Source: Sphingomonas sp. PsM26 (GTDB lineage Bacteria; Pseudomonadota; Alphaproteobacteria; Sphingomonadales; Sphingomonadaceae). Taken from it: a stretch of 64,000 nt of DNA. The stretch's first letter is position 1; each line of letters opens with the position of its first letter. The notes under the pieces were generated by a model. That model was not told where the DNA came from. It saw only the letters and a list, made by a program, of their open reading frames with translations, and searched no databases. Positions 15,463 to 24,457 of this stretch are shown one piece after another. The stretch is taken from NCBI GenBank assembly GCA_030433805.1, contig JARUXA010000002.1:186001-250000 (forward strand), in the 5' to 3' direction. Position numbers and translations under genes: made by a program.

Positions 15463-17142
15463 CTACCGGCCCTTGAACAGGCCCCCCAGGACGCCGCGCA
15501 CCAGGCTGCCGACGATCCCGGCACCGGCTCCGCGCGACGATCCGAATACCGCCTTGGACACCTCATTGGCGACCTGACGCCCTACCGCCGAGGATGCGGA
15601 ACGCGCGGCGGAAGTAGCGACGCGGTTCCACGGCGAGTTGGCCGCGGCGCGGTCCGCGGCCGCCTGTTGCTTGGCCAGACGGTCGGCTTCGCGTTGCTGG
15701 GCGATGCGCTGTTTTTCCGCGACGCGGGCGGCGACTGCGTCGGCCTTGGCTTGCGCGGCGGCGGCCTTGTCGGCGTCCGACTTGGCAGTCGCTTCGGCAG
15801 CGGCGGCGGAGGCCTCCTGCGCCTTGCCGGTCAGGATCTCCTCGGCCGAAACCCGATCGATCAGCACGTCGTATTTCTCGCCGATCGGATCGGTCTCGAC
15901 CAACACACCGCGCTCCACCGGCGTCACCGGGCCGACGCGCGAGCCCGGCGGTGCGATCAGCGTGCGTTCGACCGGGGAGGGCGAACCGTCGGGCAGTAGC
16001 AACGACACCAGCGCCTCGCCGACCTTCAACTCGGTGATCGCGGTCGCGACATCTACTCCGGGGTTGGCACGGAAGGTAGTCGCAGCAGCATGCACCGCCG
16101 CCTGGTCGCGCGGGGTGAACGCGCGGAGCGCATGTTGCACGCGGTTGCCGAGCTGGCCCGCCACGGTATCGGGAATGTCGATCGGGTTCTGCGTGATGAA
16201 GTAGATCCCCACGCCTTTCGAGCGGATCAAGCGCACGACCTGCTCGATCTTCTCCAGCAACGCCTTAGGGGCGGCATCGAACAGCAGATGCGCTTCGTCG
16301 AAGAAGAAGCAGAGCACGGGCTTTTCCGGATCGCCGACTTCGGGAAGGTTTTCGAACAGCTCGCTCATCAGCCACAGCAGGAAGGTCGCGTAGAGCTTCG
16401 GGCTCGCCATCAGCTTGTCGGCGGCAAGCACGTTGACGATCCCGCGCCCGCGATCGTCGATCCCGATGAAATCGTCCAGATCGAGCGCGGGTTCGCCGAA
16501 GAAATGCTCGCCGCCCTGGCTGCGCAATTGGAGCAAGGCGCGCTGGATCGTCCCAACCGACTGTTTCGAGATATTGCCGTAAGTGGTCGAGAGTTCGGAA
16601 GCGCGCCCGGCGCAATCGACCAGCATCGCCTGCAGATCGTCGAGGTCGAGCAGCAACAGCCCTTCCTGATCGGCGACGTGGAAGGCGATCGTCAACACGC
16701 CCTCCTGCACGTCGTTGAGGTCCATCAGCCGCGCGAGCAGCAGCGGACCCATTTCGGTGACGGTGGTGCGGATCGGATGGCCCTGTTCGCCGTACAGGTC
16801 CCAGAATTGCACGGGAGTGTCCGCATAGGCCCAGGCGGTGTCGCCAATCTCGGCAGCGCGTGCGGCGAAGGGGGCGTGGGTCTTGGCGGTCGGCGAACCG
16901 GCCATCGCGAGACCGGACAGGTCGCCCTTCACATCGGCGACGAAGCAGGGGACGCCCGCGTTCGACAGGCCCTGGATGATGCCCTGAACCGTGACGGTCT
17001 TGCCGGTGCCGGTCGCGCCAGCGATCAGACCATGGCGGTTGGCGCGCTTGAGATCAAGATATTGGGGTTTCGCGCCGCCCGCGTTCGCACCGATGAAAAT
17101 TCCGGTGGGAGCAGGCGTGGCAGCAGTGGTGGTGTCGGTCAT
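15463..17142 (-). CDS. HerA-like ATPase (DUF853 / YjgR family)
   Basis: 559 aa. Walker A is GATGTGKT at 42-49, and Walker B lies in VLCFFFDEAHLLFD near 275, followed by sensor-type FITQNP. This is the DUF853 branch of HerA/FtsK-type hexameric P-loop ATPases, often annotated as helicase HerA-like; no partner NurA nuclease is nearby. From about 450 to 520 there is a long Ala/Lys/Glu/Gln coiled-coil, then a Gly-rich tail (VRGVLGGLFKGR). The ATG at 17142 sits 36 residues before the Walker A domain. The role (DNA pumping, end processing or protein secretion) is not known. Confidence 0.9.
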   Translation of the reverse strand: MTDTTTAATPAPTGIFIGANAGGAKPQYLDLKRANRHGLIAGATGTGKTVTVQGIIQGLSNAGVPCFVADVKGDLSGLAMAGSPTAKTHAPFAARAAEIGDTAWAYADTPVQFWDLYGEQGHPIRTTVTEMGPLLLARLMDLNDVQEGVLTIAFHVADQEGLLLLDLDDLQAMLVDCAGRASELSTTYGNISKQSVGTIQRALLQLRSQGGEHFFGEPALDLDDFIGIDDRGRGIVNVLAADKLMASPKLYATFLLWLMSELFENLPEVGDPEKPVLCFFFDEAHLLFDAAPKALLEKIEQVVRLIRSKGVGIYFITQNPIDIPDTVAGQLGNRVQHALRAFTPRDQAAVHAAATTFRANPGVDVATAITELKVGEALVSLLLPDGSPSPVERTLIAPPGSRVGPVTPVERGVLVETDPIGEKYDVLIDRVSAEEILTGKAQEASAAAAEATAKSDADKAAAAQAKADAVAARVAEKQRIAQQREADRLAKQQAAADRAAANSPWNRVATSAARSASSAVGRQVANEVSKAVFGSSRGAGAGIVGSLVRGVLGGLFKGR

Positions 17143-17208
17143 CGATCTTCCCGCGAGCGTGGTCGCGGGGATCTTATCGCCGAAGGCATCGGATGCGGAA
17201 GCATAATT

Positions 17209-17241
17209 CCTGTCTCGTCCGGGTACACCGGACGAGACAGG
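17209..17241 (-). terminator. Hairpin downstream of degP
   Basis: A perfect 14-bp stem (CCTGTCTCGTCCGG at 17209-17222 with 17228-17241) and 5-base loop, ten bases past the degP stop. Read on the minus strand it is followed by AATTATG rather than a clean T-run, so termination is likely but not certain. Confidence 0.68.
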
Positions 17242-17250
17242 AGGGGAGGG

Positions 17251-18789
17251 TTACTTGAGTTTGACGCCGATGAAGAATGCGGGCTGACGACCGCGCACGA
17301 CATACAGGGCGACCTGCGTGCGCCCGGACGACTTCGCCTGAGTGACCGCTGCGCCGAGTGCCGCCGGGGTAGGCGTCGGGGTGCCGTTCGCGGAGATGAT
17401 CACGTCACCCCGCTTGAGGCCCTTGGACGCCGCGTCGCTCGCCGGATCGACCATTGCGATCACGACACCCTGCACCGACGAATCGATGCTGAAGTTGCGC
17501 GCGATCGGCGGCGTCAACGTTTGAACAGTGACGCCCAGCGCGTTCGGCGCGATCTTGCCGACCGTTGGCGTATCGTCGTCGTCGCTCATGTCGTCATTGT
17601 CGGCGCCGGTTGCCTTCGCTTGCAGCGCTTCCTCCGACGGACGTGTGCCGATTACCGTGGCGATCGTCATCGGGCGACCCTGACGGATGATGTCGATTGG
17701 AACGCGCGAGCCCGGCGTGATGTTGGCGACCAGATAGCTGAGCGACTGGTCCGGATTGACCGGCTTGCCGTTGACGCGCAGCACGACGTCGCCGACCTTG
17801 AGCCCGGCCTTCTCGGCGGGCTGGCCCGGCTCGATCTGGCGGAGCAATTCGCCCTGGTTCTTCTGCAGGCCGAACGAACTGGCGAGATCGTCGTCGATCG
17901 GCTGCGGGCCGACGCCGAGATAGCCGCGAGCGATCGTCGTGCCCTTCATCAGCTTCTCGATGACCGGCTTGGCGTCGTCCGCAGGAATGGCGAAGCCGAT
18001 CCCGATGTTGCCGCCCGACTGGCCAGCGAAGATCTGCGAGTTGATGCCGATGACGTTGCCCGCCAGATCGAACATCGGTCCGCCCGAATTGCCCTGGTTG
18101 ATCGCGGCATCGGTCTGGATGAAGCGGTCATACGCGCCGCCGCCGGTGACGCGGTGGAGCGACGACACGATCCCCGCGGTCACGGTGCCGCCGAGGCCGA
18201 ACGGATTGCCGATCGCGACGATCCAGTCACCGACGCGTGCATTGTTCGAATTGCCGAACTTTACAAACGGCAGTGCCTTGGCTTCGATCTTGAGCAGGGC
18301 AAGATCCGACGTCGGATCACGCCCGATCAGCTTGGCGACATATTCCTTACGATCGGTCATCGTGACGGTGATCGAGTCAACGGTCGCGCCCTTGGCACCC
18401 GCCGCGACGACGTGGTTGTTCGTCACGACATAGCCGTCGGGCGAAATGATGAAGCCCGAACCAAGCGACGTTGCCTGACGCGTGACCGGGGCTGCGCCAC
18501 CGCCGCCGCCCTGGCTCTGGTTGAACAGACCCTCGAACGGTGTGCCGGCGAAGGGGTTGGGCTGCTGTGCCTGGGTGATGTGCTGCGTGGTCGAGATGTT
18601 GACGACCGCCGGTTGAAGTTTCGCGACGAGGTCGGCGAAGCTCATCGGCGCGCCTGCCTTGGGGGCAGTGGCGGCCATGGCGGCAGGTTCGTTCTGCGCG
18701 GTTTGCGCACCGCTCATCGATGGGAGAGCGATGGCAGTCGCAGTGCCGCTCAGAAGCAAGGCGGCGGTGATGGCGTAGGCGTAACGCAC
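17251..18789 (-). CDS. degP: Do-family periplasmic serine protease/chaperone
   Basis: 512 aa. A signal peptide (YAITAALLLSGTATAIALP) exports it. The trypsin-like domain carries the triad His126 (TNNHVV), Asp162 (SDLALLK) and Ser235 (GNSGGP); a Gly/Gln-rich LA-loop lies at about 75-105. Two PDZ domains follow, at about 285-380 and 420-510, separated by an acidic linker (DNDDMSDDDD). It degrades or refolds misfolded envelope proteins. The start is GTG at 18789 with AGGAAAG upstream. It lies 110 bases after hflC on the same strand, the common alphaproteobacterial order hflK-hflC-degP. Confidence 0.95.
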   Translation of the reverse strand: MRYAYAITAALLLSGTATAIALPSMSGAQTAQNEPAAMAATAPKAGAPMSFADLVAKLQPAVVNISTTQHITQAQQPNPFAGTPFEGLFNQSQGGGGGAAPVTRQATSLGSGFIISPDGYVVTNNHVVAAGAKGATVDSITVTMTDRKEYVAKLIGRDPTSDLALLKIEAKALPFVKFGNSNNARVGDWIVAIGNPFGLGGTVTAGIVSSLHRVTGGGAYDRFIQTDAAINQGNSGGPMFDLAGNVIGINSQIFAGQSGGNIGIGFAIPADDAKPVIEKLMKGTTIARGYLGVGPQPIDDDLASSFGLQKNQGELLRQIEPGQPAEKAGLKVGDVVLRVNGKPVNPDQSLSYLVANITPGSRVPIDIIRQGRPMTIATVIGTRPSEEALQAKATGADNDDMSDDDDTPTVGKIAPNALGVTVQTLTPPIARNFSIDSSVQGVVIAMVDPASDAASKGLKRGDVIISANGTPTPTPAALGAAVTQAKSSGRTQVALYVVRGRQPAFFIGVKLK

Positions 18790-18899
18790 TAGGGTCTTTC
18801 CTCTCGTCTACCGTGAACGGCAACATCAATATTCATAGGACACGTTGCTGAACGACGTTTGAACATGAACCGCCGATCAGGCGATTTGGATGCACTTCG

Positions 18900-19757
18900 T
18901 CACTTGCGACCCTCGAATTGGCGCAGATAAGCATTGTCGGGCGACAAGACCATCGAGGTCTCGCCCTTTGCTTCGGACCCGAAGGTCGTCCGGTACGACT
19001 GCATCGCGCGATAGAAGTCGTAGAACTCGGGGTCCTTGTTGAACGCCTCGGCGTAGATTTGCGCAGCCTTCGCATCCGCTTCGGCGCTGATGATCTGCGC
19101 GTCCTGCTGGCCCTTGGCCTGGATCGTCAGGCGCTCCTGCTGGCGCGCGGTCTTCATCCGGTCGAACGCACTCTGCAGCGGGGTACCCTGCGGCAAGTCG
19201 GTCCGCTTGATCCGGACGTCGATGATCTGGACGCCATACTGGCTCGCGAGCTTCTGCAGGCCGGCACGGATGTTGTCCATCACCTGGCCGCGCTCGGGGC
19301 TGAGCAGGGCCGCCGACGGGCGACGACCGAGTTCGTTACGCAGCGCCGAGCTGAGCAGCGGCTGAAGCTGATCGATCACGCGCTGCTCGGTGACCGAGGT
19401 GCTGCCGGTCGACGTCACCGCCTGGAGCGGGTTGACGATACGGAAGCGCGCATAGGCATCGACCTCAAGGCGAAGCTGGTCGGTCGACAGGACCGGCTGC
19501 TTGTCGAGCTCGACGTCGAGGACGCGCTTGTCGACCCAGATCAGCCGGTCGACGAACGGAATGCGCGCGGCGAGACCGGCACCGGTATTGCCGAACACTT
19601 CGTTGGGCTTCCACCGGTTGATCGTCCGGTACGGCTGTTCGAAGCGCAGGATCACCGCCTGGCTGGTCTCGGGCACGATCGTCAGCGAACTGGCGAGCAC
19701 GATCAGCGCGGCCATCGCTGCCGCGCCGAGCGCGATGGGGTTACGGGCGAGATTCAC
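18900..19757 (-). CDS. hflC: Membrane protease modulator HflC
   Basis: 285 aa SPFH/prohibitin protein. One N-terminal membrane anchor (ALGAAAMAALIVLASSLTIV) is followed by the band-7 domain with RFEQPYRTINRW and the coiled-coil RQQERLTIQAKGQQDAQIISAEADAKA. HflC forms a large membrane cage with HflK around FtsH and controls its proteolysis. The GTG start at 19757 overlaps the hflK stop by four bases (GTGA). Family and order are clear; a regulatory signal for the operon was not seen. Confidence 0.95.
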   Translation of the reverse strand: MNLARNPIALGAAAMAALIVLASSLTIVPETSQAVILRFEQPYRTINRWKPNEVFGNTGAGLAARIPFVDRLIWVDKRVLDVELDKQPVLSTDQLRLEVDAYARFRIVNPLQAVTSTGSTSVTEQRVIDQLQPLLSSALRNELGRRPSAALLSPERGQVMDNIRAGLQKLASQYGVQIIDVRIKRTDLPQGTPLQSAFDRMKTARQQERLTIQAKGQQDAQIISAEADAKAAQIYAEAFNKDPEFYDFYRAMQSYRTTFGSEAKGETSMVLSPDNAYLRQFEGRK

Positions 19758-20914
19758 TGGGCTGCTCCGGCGGCGGGCGTTTCGGGGGCGAGGGCGGCGG
19801 GGGCGACCGGATCGGGCAAGCGCTTGTTACGCCCAAGCGGGAGATACGGAACGACACCCGGCGCTTCGACGATCGTCTTGTCGCTGCGCGCCAGCACCTG
19901 CTCCATGGTCTCGTAATAGAGACGACGGCGGGTCACTTCGGGCGCGAGGCGATACTGCGCGTAGAGCACGTCGAAGGAGGTCGCATCGGCTTGCGCGCGC
20001 GCCAGCGTCTGCTGGGCGTAGCCACGGGCGCGGTTGATGTTGCCCTGGGCTTCCTGCTGCGCGGCGGAGACCGCCTTGAAATCGTCGATGACCTGCGCAG
20101 GCGGGGCGGCGTTCTTGATCGCGACGCCCTGAATGCGGATGCCCGAATTGTAGCGGTCGAGGATCGACTGCATCAGCTGCTGCGCGCGGACTTCCATTGC
20201 GGCGCGGCCGCCACCGAGGGCCTGATCGAGCGACACGGTCGCGACGATCGCGCGCATCGCGCTTTCGGCGGTCGCGCGGAGCGTCGACTTCTGGTCCTTG
20301 ATCTGGAACGCGAAGTCCTGCGGGTTGCTGATGATCCAGCGCACCGAATAATCGAGATCGACGACGTTCTGGTCGCGCGTCAGCATCAGGTTTGCGCCTG
20401 AACCCTCTTCAGGGAAGGTATCGGTGCTGATCTGGCTGACGTCGACCTTGGCGACCGACGACAGCGGCGCGGGGAGCGTCAGGCGGATGCCCGGCTCGAG
20501 CGTGCCGGCATAGCGACCGAGGAAGGTCACGACGCCGCGCTGTTGCGGCCCGATCGAGTGAATTGCGGTAAAGGCGAGCCACAGCACCAGGATGATGCCG
20601 ACGCCGATGCCCCACAATTGCGCGGGCGATGGCGTGCCCGGAATGCGCGGGCGACCCCCGAAGCCGCCATTGCCGCCACCACCGCCGCCGGACGTGCGGG
20701 CACGCTTGAGGAATTCGTCTAGCGCGCTCGGCCCGGTCTGTTTCCCGCGCGGCGTGCCGCTGGGTGGCTGTGCCCATGGATTGCGCGGGCCACCCCCGCC
20801 GTTGCCGGGCGTGGCCTTGCCGTCGTCGTCGGAGCCGCCCGGACCGCCCCAGGGGCCCTTGTTGTCGGCGGTAAGGATGGAGAGGCGGCGGAACCAGCCC
20901 GATAGGATCGTCAT
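19754..20914 (-). CDS. hflK: FtsH protease activity modulator HflK
   Basis: 386 aa, partner of HflC. The first 85 residues are Gly/Pro-rich and disordered (GPWGGPGGSDDDG and long Gly runs), then a membrane segment (LWGIGVGIILVLWLAFTAIHSI, about 101-122), the SPFH domain with QRGVVTFLGRYAGTLEPG and a coiled coil. The Pro/Ala-rich tail ends AAGAAQ. The ATG at 20914 is preferred to a start 48 bases upstream, which would lie in the gap to the divergent apbC. Translationally coupled to hflC. Confidence 0.94.
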   Translation of the reverse strand: MTILSGWFRRLSILTADNKGPWGGPGGSDDDGKATPGNGGGGPRNPWAQPPSGTPRGKQTGPSALDEFLKRARTSGGGGGGNGGFGGRPRIPGTPSPAQLWGIGVGIILVLWLAFTAIHSIGPQQRGVVTFLGRYAGTLEPGIRLTLPAPLSSVAKVDVSQISTDTFPEEGSGANLMLTRDQNVVDLDYSVRWIISNPQDFAFQIKDQKSTLRATAESAMRAIVATVSLDQALGGGRAAMEVRAQQLMQSILDRYNSGIRIQGVAIKNAAPPAQVIDDFKAVSAAQQEAQGNINRARGYAQQTLARAQADATSFDVLYAQYRLAPEVTRRRLYYETMEQVLARSDKTIVEAPGVVPYLPLGRNKRLPDPVAPAALAPETPAAGAAQ

Positions 20915-20985
20915 GATGCCTTTATAGGGGGCAAGACTTACGAAAAACAGTGGCAAGCGCACGGCGGACGCCTATCTGCACGCGG

Positions 20986-21948
20986 ATGACCGATCCAGTT
21001 TCGCTTGATGCCATGCTCGCCCCCTTTGCGGGCACCCGCGCCACCGGCCGTATCGAGGGCGACCGCGCGAGTATCGTGATCGACGTCAGCGGGCTGGACA
21101 AGGGCGAACGCGAATCGCTCGAGGCCTCGGTGCGGGCGGCAGCGAGCGATTTGCCGGGGGTTGCGACGGTACGGATTGCGCTCACCAGCCAGCGGAGCAC
21201 GCGGCTTTCGATCGCGGTGGCGAGCGGGAAGGGGGGTGTCGGCAAATCGACGGTGTCTGCCAATCTGGCGATCGGGCTGGCGGCGCGGGGGCGGCGTGTC
21301 GGGCTGGTCGATGCCGATATCTACGGGCCGTCGCAGCCCAAGCTGATGGGGGTCGAGGACGCCAAGCCGACCGCTCGTAATAAAGTGTTGCAGCCAGTCG
21401 ATACACCCTCTGGCGTGCCGATGCTGTCGATGGGGATGCTCGTCGCGGCGGATCAGGCGATCGCGTGGCGCGGGCCGATGGCCGCGGGCGCGTTGCAGCA
21501 GATGCTCGATGCGAACTGGGGCGATGCGGATACGCTGGTGCTCGATCTTCCGCCTGGGACGGGCGACGTCCAACTGACGATGATCCAGAAATACCGTCCG
21601 CAGGGCGCGGTGATCGTCTCCACGCCCCAGGATCTCGCGTTGATCGACGCGAAGCGCGCGATCGACCTGTTCGTCAAAGCGGGCGTGCCGATCATCGGGC
21701 TGGTCGAGAATATGGCGGGCTATGTCTGCCCGTCGTGCGGCGACGTGTCCGATCCATTCGGCAGCGGGGGCGCGGAAGCCGCTGCCGCAACGCTGGGGTT
21801 GCCGTTCCTCGGGCGGATTCCGCTCGACATGCGGGTGCGGATCGCGTCGGATGCGGGTCGACCGCCGGTTTCGGCGGACGGGACCGAGGCGGTTGCGTTC
21901 GGGGCGATTGCGGATCGTGTGGCGGACTGGATCAAGGAGCAGCGCTGA
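20986..21948 (+). CDS. apbC: Mrp/NBP35-type Fe-S cluster carrier ATPase
   Basis: 320 aa. An N-terminal MIP18/DUF59-like segment (about 1-70) precedes the deviant Walker A GKGGVGKST at 81-89. The conserved CPSC (Cys248, Cys251) binds the bridging Fe-S cluster of the dimer. VLDLPPGTGDVQLT is the typical switch region. It carries and delivers Fe-S clusters in the cytosol. The ATG at 20986 fits the family start; a GTG at 20950 would add 12 residues. It is divergent from hflK and overlaps the next gene (TGATG). Confidence 0.94.
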   Translation: MTDPVSLDAMLAPFAGTRATGRIEGDRASIVIDVSGLDKGERESLEASVRAAASDLPGVATVRIALTSQRSTRLSIAVASGKGGVGKSTVSANLAIGLAARGRRVGLVDADIYGPSQPKLMGVEDAKPTARNKVLQPVDTPSGVPMLSMGMLVAADQAIAWRGPMAAGALQQMLDANWGDADTLVLDLPPGTGDVQLTMIQKYRPQGAVIVSTPQDLALIDAKRAIDLFVKAGVPIIGLVENMAGYVCPSCGDVSDPFGSGGAEAAAATLGLPFLGRIPLDMRVRIASDAGRPPVSADGTEAVAFGAIADRVADWIKEQR

Positions 21949-22373
21949 TGCTGACGCAGGATGACGAGATTGCACGGTTGTTGACCGAGACGCGGACGAT
22001 CGCGCTGGTGGGCGCGTCCGATCGTTCGTACCGGCCGTCTTACGGTGTGATGCGCACGCTGCAGGCGCATGGCTACCGCGTGATCCCGGTCAATCCGCAG
22101 CTTGCCGGGAGCACGATCAACGGTGAGACGGTCGTCGCCGAGCTTTCGGACATTGCCGGGCCGATCGATCTGGTCGACATTTTCCGCAATTCGGCGGCTG
22201 CGGGGGAGGCGGTCGACGCAGCGATCGCAGTGGGTGCCAAGGCGGTGTGGCTGCAATTGGGTGTCATCAATCCCGAGGCTGCGGCGCGCGCGGAGGCGGC
22301 CGGGCTCGAGGTCGTGATGGATCGTTGCCCCGCAATCGACATTCCGCGGCTGGCGATTGCGCGCGTCGCCTGA
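21948..22373 (+). CDS. CoA-binding domain protein (YccU-like)
   Basis: 141 aa. A single Rossmann CoA-binding domain: TIALVGASDRSYRPSYGVM near residue 18, then HGYRVIPVNPQLAGS and the conserved VDIFRNSAAAGEAVDAAI. The family is widespread and small; its physiological role is not established, though binding of CoA or similar nucleotides is expected. The ATG overlaps the apbC stop by one base (TGATG), so it is in that operon. Cys near the end (MDRCPAIDIPR) is a family feature. Confidence 0.9.
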   Translation: MLTQDDEIARLLTETRTIALVGASDRSYRPSYGVMRTLQAHGYRVIPVNPQLAGSTINGETVVAELSDIAGPIDLVDIFRNSAAAGEAVDAAIAVGAKAVWLQLGVINPEAAARAEAAGLEVVMDRCPAIDIPRLAIARVA

Positions 22374-22406
22374 AATTCGCCATGATCACACCGCAGCTTG
22401 ACGGTC

Positions 22407-22943
22407 ATGTTGCTCCTGATCCTTGCCGCGCAGGTCGCGACACCCCCGCCCGCTGCACCGCCGCCTGAGCCAGCGAAGGCTGCGTGGTCGATCCTCGACC
22501 CGGTCGGGACCGAACCTTGCGTTCCGCAGGGCAAGGTGAAGGCCAAGGGGGAGGATATCGTCGTGTGCGGGCGACCCTTGCCCTCGCAGAAGCTGCCCTA
22601 TCCGAACGAGGTCGTGCTGGATCGGCCGAAGCCTTCCAATCCGAACATGACGGGGGCTGGGGCTCTGGCGGTCGAGGACAGTACGCCGTGCTCTGCCGTC
22701 CAGCGGGGGTGTACCACGGGGGTCGATCTGTTTGGCGGCGCTACGCAGGTTGTGCGCCTGGTGCAGAAGCTGGTTTCGCCCGGCAGTTGTTGTGAGGAGC
22801 CGGGCGAGTCGCGCAACATGATGAAGCTCGGGCAGGACGTTGCGCACGGGGTTGGCGGGGTGTTTCGCAAGACGCCGGACAAGTCCGGGCGTTTGGCGAT
22901 TGCGCTTGAGGAGCCGACGCATGAGTCGGTGATTTTGCCTTAG
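22407..22943 (+). CDS. Exported hypothetical protein with several cysteines
   Basis: 178 aa. A short hydrophobic start (MLLLILAAQVATPPPAAPPP) looks like a signal peptide followed by a Pro/Ala-rich stretch. The mature part has at least six cysteines (EPC, VVCGRP, STPC, QRGC, GSCCEEP), which suggests disulfides in the periplasm. I do not recognise the family; similar short exported proteins with VCGRxLP motifs are common in sphingomonads. The ATG at 22407 is used; a TTG lies nine bases upstream. It is 33 bases after the CoA-binding gene and ends just before the repeat at 22951. Confidence 0.72.
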   Translation: MLLLILAAQVATPPPAAPPPEPAKAAWSILDPVGTEPCVPQGKVKAKGEDIVVCGRPLPSQKLPYPNEVVLDRPKPSNPNMTGAGALAVEDSTPCSAVQRGCTTGVDLFGGATQVVRLVQKLVSPGSCCEEPGESRNMMKLGQDVAHGVGGVFRKTPDKSGRLAIALEEPTHESVILP

Positions 22944-22950
22944 TGTTCTT

Positions 22951-23057
22951 AAGCCCCTCCCCTTCAGGGGAGGGGTTGGGGGTGGGGCTGTGCCTCGCAG
23001 AGAGCGCGCTTTGCTGGACTGCCCCACCCCAACCCCTCCCCTGAAGGGGAGGGGCTA
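22951..23057. repeat. Paired palindromic repeat, family B copy 2
   Basis: Facing arms at 22952-22988 and about 23021-23056, each with the internal hairpin CCCCTCCCC-TTCA-GGGGAGGGG. It separates converging genes (the exported protein and hom). The spacer begins GCTGTGCCTCGCAGAG as in copy 1 at 15347-15452, then diverges. Confidence 0.87.
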
Positions 23058-23075
23058 AGGAGAAGAAGGGGGTTC

Positions 23076-24362
23076 TCACCCCAGGATATGCATCCACAGG
23101 GGTTGCCCTACCAGGCTCTGCGACCCGCGCAGCCGCTCCAGTGCCTGCGCCACCGCGCGCTCTGGGCCTTCGTGCGTGACGATCGCCACGAGCACCGATC
23201 CGTCCGCCATCGCGCCGCGCTGCATCAGGCTCTCGATCGACACCCCCGCATCGCGCATCGCCGCGGCGATCTCCGCGAGGACGCCGACCCGGTCCGCGAC
23301 GGTGAAGCGGACATAGGCGCGGCCGCGCCGGTCGCCGGTGTCGGCGGGGGCTTGCTCGGTCAGCGAATCCGCGGGCATCGCAAAGGCGGGGCCGAATTCC
23401 CCGCGTGCGATGTCGATCAGGTCCGCGACGACTGCGCTTGCGGTCGGTCCGTCGCCTGCGCCCGCGCCCTGGAACAGCAAGCGCCCGACGAAATTGCCCT
23501 CGGCGACGACCGCGTTGGTTGCGCCGGTGACGTGCGCAAGCGGATGATCGACCGGCACGAGATGCGGATGGACGCGCTGGAACAGCCCCGCTTCGTCAGC
23601 CTCGGCAATGCCGAGCAATCGTACACGATAGCCAAGCGCGGCAGCCTCGGCGATGTCGGCGGCGAGCACGTGGCGGATGCCGCTCGCGGCGACGTCGGCG
23701 AACGCCGGCTGCGTCCCGAACGCGAGGCTGGCGAGCAGCGACAATTTGTGCGCGGCGTCCACGCCGTCGATGTCGAAGCTCGGGTCCGCCTCGGCAAAAC
23801 CAAGCGCCTGTGCCTCGGCGAGGACTTCGGCGAAATCACGGCCCTCGGCTTCCATCTTGGACAGGATGAAATTGCACGTCCCGTTGAGAATGCCGTAAAC
23901 CCGCTCGATCACGTTCGCGGCGGCGCCTTCGCGCAACCCTTTGATGACGGGCACGCCGCCCGCGACCGCCGCCTCGAACTTGAGCGCGACGCCAGCGCCT
24001 TCGGCGAGCCGCGACAGTTCCAGCCCGTGATGCGCGAGCATCGCTTTGTTCGCGGTGACGAAGCTCTTGCCCGCGCCAAGCGTCGCGCGTGCAAGCGTCA
24101 GCGCAGGCCCGTCCGAACCGCCGACCAGCTCGACCACCACGTCCGCACCCGACTGGGCAAGCGCGGTGGTGTCATCGACCCAGGCGAAGCGTTCGATGTC
24201 GACGCCACGGTCCTTCGACCGGTCGCGTGCGGACACTGCGACGATCTCGATCGGTCGTCCCGCACGACGCGCGATCAACGCGCCATTGGTGTCGAGCAAG
24301 CGGATCACGCCCGCGCCAACCGTGCCGAGCCCGGCGAGCGCGATGCGAAGAGGTTCGGTCAT
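23076..24362 (-). CDS. hom: Homoserine dehydrogenase
   Basis: 428 aa, the size of ACT-containing homoserine dehydrogenases. The NAD(P) motif GLGTVGAGV is at about 11-19, the catalytic region has VTANKAML and GILNGTCNFIL, and FAEADPSFDIDGVDAAHKL carries the substrate and catalytic residues. The C-terminal ACT domain (from about 345, AYVRFTVADRVGVLAEIA) mediates allosteric control, usually by threonine. It reduces aspartate semialdehyde to homoserine. The ATG at 24362 is preferred to upstream alternatives because it directly precedes the Rossmann strand. Confidence 0.96.
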   Translation of the reverse strand: MTEPLRIALAGLGTVGAGVIRLLDTNGALIARRAGRPIEIVAVSARDRSKDRGVDIERFAWVDDTTALAQSGADVVVELVGGSDGPALTLARATLGAGKSFVTANKAMLAHHGLELSRLAEGAGVALKFEAAVAGGVPVIKGLREGAAANVIERVYGILNGTCNFILSKMEAEGRDFAEVLAEAQALGFAEADPSFDIDGVDAAHKLSLLASLAFGTQPAFADVAASGIRHVLAADIAEAAALGYRVRLLGIAEADEAGLFQRVHPHLVPVDHPLAHVTGATNAVVAEGNFVGRLLFQGAGAGDGPTASAVVADLIDIARGEFGPAFAMPADSLTEQAPADTGDRRGRAYVRFTVADRVGVLAEIAAAMRDAGVSIESLMQRGAMADGSVLVAIVTHEGPERAVAQALERLRGSQSLVGQPLWMHILG

Positions 24363-24374
24363 TTCAATATACCC

Positions 24375-24405
24375 CGTCGCCCCGGACCGGCTCCGGGGTT
24401 CCCTG
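24375..24405. repeat. Single palindromic arm upstream of hom
   Basis: A hairpin CCCCGGA-CCGGC-TCCGGGG lies at 24380-24398, flanked by CGTCG and TTCC, similar in layout to the arms of the intergenic palindromes elsewhere in the window. It is in the 5' leader of hom, so an effect on its mRNA is possible. Confidence 0.4.
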
Positions 24406-24457
24406 GCGATGCGCGCTAGCGGAGGAATAGACCGCAAAACAACCCCGGCGCGACAGA

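Noticed and set aside
16090..18792. A 900-codon open frame on the plus strand
   Set aside because: It lies opposite the HerA-like ATPase and degP, both with clear motifs. Its sequence is Arg/His/Asp-rich without domains, as expected of the antisense frame of high-GC genes.
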